DNA of 8,237 nucleotides from Candidatus Poseidoniaceae archaeon (GTDB taxonomy: Archaea; Thermoplasmatota; Poseidoniia; Poseidoniales; Poseidoniaceae). The translations under genes and the position numbers were made by a program. The first letter of the stretch is position 1. Each line of letters starts with the position of its first letter. Shown piece after piece: positions 6,157 through 8,237 of the stretch. The notes beneath the pieces were generated by a model. The model made no database searches, was not told where the DNA came from, and was given only the letters and a program-made list of their open reading frames with translations. Where the stretch lies: NCBI GenBank assembly GCA_022452125.1, contig JAKURJ010000072.1, positions 1 through 8,237 on the forward strand. The letters run 5' to 3'.

Positions 6157-6688
6157 TCTTCACTTTCTTTTGTTTCAGTCCCGCAAGTACATTTGCTCTT
6201 GCGCCAAAAAATCCCTTGCAACTCGTAACCAGCTGAGTTGTTTGCATTGTCAGCTGCTGGGCGTTGCCGTCAGACGTAGCCGTAGAAAGTTCTGCACTAT
6301 TGGCTACATTGACGGCTTTAGTTACCATCTCAATAACATCATGGTCGTGCTTAATCAGTTTCTTCAAATCACGATTAGAGGGAGATCTTTGCCCCGATAG
6401 GAAAGCATGCTCCATTCCAGATACCGATTTTTGAACATCTTCGATTAGGTAATCGCACTCTTCAATACATTGTTTAGCAGCCCGTGCTACCTCGATATTA
6501 TCAGCTTTGAATTGGCTATCGAAAATATTCTGCATGTGGCTACGTACTCTTCCAGTGGCACGGACAATTTCATCTCGAACCATCTTGTCATTTTCAAATC
6601 GGGAGCCCTTAGTGTAGCCATTGTATCCTATCAGAATCAATTGCACCCCACGGATGTAAGGTACAACATCAAGCCCTCCTGTCACCAT
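6152..6688 (-). CDS. Helical protein of unknown function, coupled to the SPFH gene
   Basis: A 178-residue protein not assigned to a family. After a short hydrophobic N-terminal stretch (VVPYIRGVQLILIGYNGY, about 8-25, marginal for a membrane helix) the rest is predicted as several amphipathic helices: about 36-58, 63-98, 105-132 and 143-172. Residues 74 and 78 are cysteines (CIEEC), and a single cysteine lies at 157. The C-terminus is strongly basic (KQKKVKK). The helices have the spacing of a helical bundle, but no catalytic motif is visible. Tight linkage to the SPFH gene (4-nt gap, ribosome-binding site sharing the stop codon) suggests a joint function, perhaps as partner or membrane adaptor of the SPFH scaffold. 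The ATG at 6688 is the best start; only a weak GGT precedes it. AT-rich stretches lie at 6699-6708 and around 6718-6724, but neither has a clean promoter spacing. The ABC ATPase gene ends 44 nt upstream. Confidence 0.6.
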   Translation of the reverse strand: MVTGGLDVVPYIRGVQLILIGYNGYTKGSRFENDKMVRDEIVRATGRVRSHMQNIFDSQFKADNIEVARAAKQCIEECDYLIEDVQKSVSGMEHAFLSGQRSPSNRDLKKLIKHDHDVIEMVTKAVNVANSAELSTATSDGNAQQLTMQTTQLVTSCKGFFGARANVLAGLKQKKVKK

Positions 6689-6732
6689 CTTACCAAATTA
6701 ATATACAACCAGGTAGCATATGATTGTAACGG

Positions 6733-7323
6733 TTATTGAATGGAAATTACTGAATCTGCAAATTTCTTTGCAACATCATGATTGTGAGTTACCAGTATTG
6801 CAGGGCAATTTCTTGCTTTCAATAATCCTCTGACATCAGATAGTAGTTTATCTGACAATTCCTCATCGAGTGAACTGAAAGGCTCATCCAAAAGTAATAC
6901 AGATGGGTTAGCCAATAGGGCTCTGGCAAGTGCAATTCTTTGACCTTCTCCACCAGATAGTGTCTCGACTCTGCGATTTTCAAATCCTGACAAATCGACC
7001 TCTTCTAGGGTTGCAGCAACATCACAATCTTGTGCACCCAACTTGAGATTACCCTTGACATCTAGGTGAGGATATAGCACAGGTCTTTGGAAGATTAAGC
7101 CAATGCCTCGCTCTTCCGCAAGCGTGTTGGTTATGTCTCGACCGTCTAACATAATTTGCCCCTCATCCAAATCCTCGAGTCCGCATATGCATCTCAATAG
7201 GGTTGTCTTACCGCAACCACTAGGACCAGTTATTGCTACAATTTCTCCAGATTGTAATTCCAAATTGAAATCGTTGAATAACAACTTATCGAATGATTTT
7301 CCTAACTCTTTACATGATAACAT
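6733..7323 (-). CDS. ABC transporter ATP-binding protein, ThiQ/FbpC-like, short form
   Basis: A 196-residue nucleotide-binding subunit that powers import through the permease encoded just upstream. All core motifs are intact: Walker A GPSGCGKT (33-40), Q-loop glutamine Q79 in IFQRPVLYPHL, signature LSGGEGQ (122-128), Walker B VLLLDEP (142-148), D-loop SSLD (150-153) and H-loop H180. The Q-loop and the text around it are of the polar amino-acid / thiamine / iron importer type. The protein stops right after the H-loop strand, with no C-terminal TOBE or regulatory domain, and is shorter than typical ThiQ (about 230) or FbpC (about 350). The start ATG shares one base with the permease TGA (TGATG), and a GGAGGG lies 8 nt before it, so translation is coupled. 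Substrate cannot be read from this subunit; thiamine, ferric iron and a small anion are all possible. Confidence 0.88.
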   Translation of the reverse strand: MLSCKELGKSFDKLLFNDFNLELQSGEIVAITGPSGCGKTTLLRCICGLEDLDEGQIMLDGRDITNTLAEERGIGLIFQRPVLYPHLDVKGNLKLGAQDCDVAATLEEVDLSGFENRRVETLSGGEGQRIALARALLANPSVLLLDEPFSSLDEELSDKLLSDVRGLLKARNCPAILVTHNHDVAKKFADSVISIQ

Positions 7324-8087
7324 CAGAACATCCCTCCATCTCTTCTTGGTCTAAATTTCTCTGTTGAAATGAATAGTATTAACGCGATAATCATTAGAAC
7401 TGAAGCCACTGCATTTGCAGCAGGTGCTGTAAGCGAATTATTGTATGGAATTGAACGCAAGGAATCTATCATTATCGGCAACGTGGTCCAGTCAGAGTTC
7501 CTAGTAACAACCCATGATGCCCCAAATTCTCCCATTGACATCGCTAAAGTGAATATTGTCGCAATTAAGATTGAACCTCTGAGCATTGGGACCTTAATTG
7601 TGAAAAAACGCTTGAATTTCGAAATCCCCAAAGTTCTGGCACATTCGTCATACATTGGGTCAATCGACCTCAGAGCCGGCAGGATTATTCTGACTACAAA
7701 TGGTGTTGTTATCATTACATGAGCTAACGCTGGAGTCAGCCATAGAGAGTAGAAAAATTCAGCATCGATTCTAATCATGCCAAGCATCACGCCAAGGCCT
7801 ATCATTACACTTGAAACAGCGAATGGAAGCATAGTAAAAACATCTAACATTCGTGCTAGACGAGGCTTGACCTTCTCTAAGTCGCAGATATATTGAGCGA
7901 GCATCCAGCCCAGAGGCAAAGCGATCACAAGCGCGACTAAAGCGTACCCAACCGAGTTGAACAGGGCATCCCATGCAGAAGGTAGTGAGTTGGTAGAGGT
8001 AAATGCGTATTCCCAGCCTGCTGTACTCCAACTGTAGGTTGTTCCACTTGCACTCGATTCACGTGATGCCATCAATAGTTGCAGCAA
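7323..8087 (-). CDS. ABC importer permease, ThiP/AfuB-like C-terminal half, 5' end probably missing
   Basis: This is a MetI-type transmembrane subunit. About five hydrophobic helices are visible (about 43-65, 84-104, 112-134, 172-190, 223-241, counting from the TTG at 8087). The EAA coupling loop is clear at 148-167 (ECARTLGISKFKRFFTIKVP), the segment that contacts the ATPase. LPFAVSSVMIGLG resembles the helix found in thiamine and iron permeases. ThiP/AfuB-type proteins are often double-length (about 500-550 residues, two halves). Here only a C-terminal half is visible, and the Trp-rich polar stretch at about 10-40 looks like an external loop that should follow another helix. The frame is closed by TAA at 8109-8111. 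The only starts are TTG codons or an ATG at 8070-8072, none with a Shine-Dalgarno site. The gene is therefore probably cut off by the junction with unrelated sequence near 8066-8090. Its stop overlaps the ATPase start by 1 nt. Confidence 0.8.
   Translation of the reverse strand: MLQLLMASRESSASGTTYSWSTAGWEYAFTSTNSLPSAWDALFNSVGYALVALVIALPLGWMLAQYICDLEKVKPRLARMLDVFTMLPFAVSSVMIGLGVMLGMIRIDAEFFYSLWLTPALAHVMITTPFVVRIILPALRSIDPMYDECARTLGISKFKRFFTIKVPMLRGSILIATIFTLAMSMGEFGASWVVTRNSDWTTLPIMIDSLRSIPYNNSLTAPAANAVASVLMIIALILFISTEKFRPRRDGGMF
7332..7337 (-). promoter_or_regulatory. Shine-Dalgarno site for the ABC ATPase gene
   Basis: GGAGGG on the minus strand lies inside the last codons of the permease gene, 8 nt before the ATG at 7323. 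It is a good match to GGAGGTGAT and supports this start. Confidence 0.65.
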
Positions 8088-8237
8088 TGGGAGCCGCTCA
8101 AATTGCAGTTATACAAGGAATGACGTATCAAGGAGGAGGAACGGGAGATGTTGCACAGCCTAGGTCTATAACTGTAGGTCAAAGAAGTACTTCAACAGAT
8201 CTCGCACGCTCACAGTGAGGTGCTGGAGAACTTGCTT
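8066..8237 (+). pseudogene. Fragment resembling the C-terminal region of a phage tail tape-measure protein, with an in-frame TGA
   Basis: One plus frame from about 8066 reads MPSIVAAMGAAQIAVIQG, then a Gly-rich turn (TYQGGGTG), SITVGQRSTSTDLARSQ, TGA at 8216-8218, then in the same frame GAGELA to the window edge. The order Ala-rich GAAQIA helix, QGGG, (S/T)-rich VDLA-like segment and GELA recalls the end regions of many siphovirus tape-measure proteins; this is from memory and is not a database match. That sensible protein resumes in frame after the TGA suggests a nonsense change (for example TCA to TGA), a base error, or recoding, rather than a true end. Left of about 8066 the frame is only the antisense of the permease, so no genuine start exists. 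It may be foreign sequence joined at a contig end, or a virus remnant. Confidence 0.4.

Noticed and set aside
7369..7722. 117-codon plus-strand open frame that looks fairly hydrophobic
   Set aside because: It is the complement of the permease membrane helices; complementing Ile/Asn/Val codons often gives hydrophobic shadows.
8003..8065. Upstream part of the tape-measure-like open frame
   Set aside because: Residues read here (Ser, Leu, His, Cys mix) are the antisense of the permease external loop, so the frame was trimmed to begin near 8066.
1..8237. tRNA, rRNA, CRISPR array, insertion sequence ends or integrase site
   Set aside because: No cloverleaf, regularly spaced repeat, terminal inverted repeat pair or transposase/integrase-like protein was seen on either strand by eye.

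Overview
The window reads as chromosomal DNA from an archaeon, most likely a marine euryarchaeon related to Marine Group II / Candidatus Poseidoniales (Thermoplasmatota). The lineage is an inference. Support comes from two proteins with archaellin-type class III signal sequences, a lipobox protein preceded by a TATA box at the spacing of a leaderless transcript, Shine-Dalgarno sites of the GGAGGTGAT type inside operons, acidic extracytoplasmic domains and very tight gene packing. No rRNA, tRNA, CRISPR array or insertion sequence was seen, and no gene-free stretch exceeds about 150 bases.

Layout, left to right. Bases 2-109 hold the C-terminal tail of an unidentified plus-strand protein. Bases 155-382 encode a small two-helix membrane protein. 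Bases 438-2141 encode a membrane-anchored thioredoxin-like domain fused to a CcdA/DsbD-type electron-transfer membrane domain. Converging on it is a minus-strand two-gene operon (3367 down to 2144) for two related archaellin-like proteins. Diverging from that operon is a plus-strand lipoprotein gene (3489-4235). Its stop codon abuts the stop of a convergent minus-strand PAP2-family phosphatase gene (4964 down to 4236). The rest is minus strand: a permease (from about 8087), an ABC ATPase overlapping it by 1 nt, a helical protein of unknown function, and an SPFH-domain protein whose ribosome-binding site includes the stop codon of the helical-protein gene.

Most of the left and centre concerns the cell surface: a route for passing reducing power out across the membrane (Trx-CcdA), surface filament-type subunits each with two cysteines in the mature part, a lipoprotein and a lipid-phosphate phosphatase. 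The right side is an importer of the ThiP/ThiQ or AfuB/FbpC type, then a small SPFH module.

The right edge is anomalous. The permease frame closes before it reaches a first membrane helix or an N-terminal half. From about 8066 to the end the opposite strand reads like the C-terminal region of a phage tail tape-measure protein, interrupted by one in-frame TGA. This may be an assembly chimera, a virus-derived remnant or a real recombination junction. It is the point most worth checking, alongside the inserted thioredoxin domain of the Trx-CcdA protein and the stand-alone archaellin-like pair.
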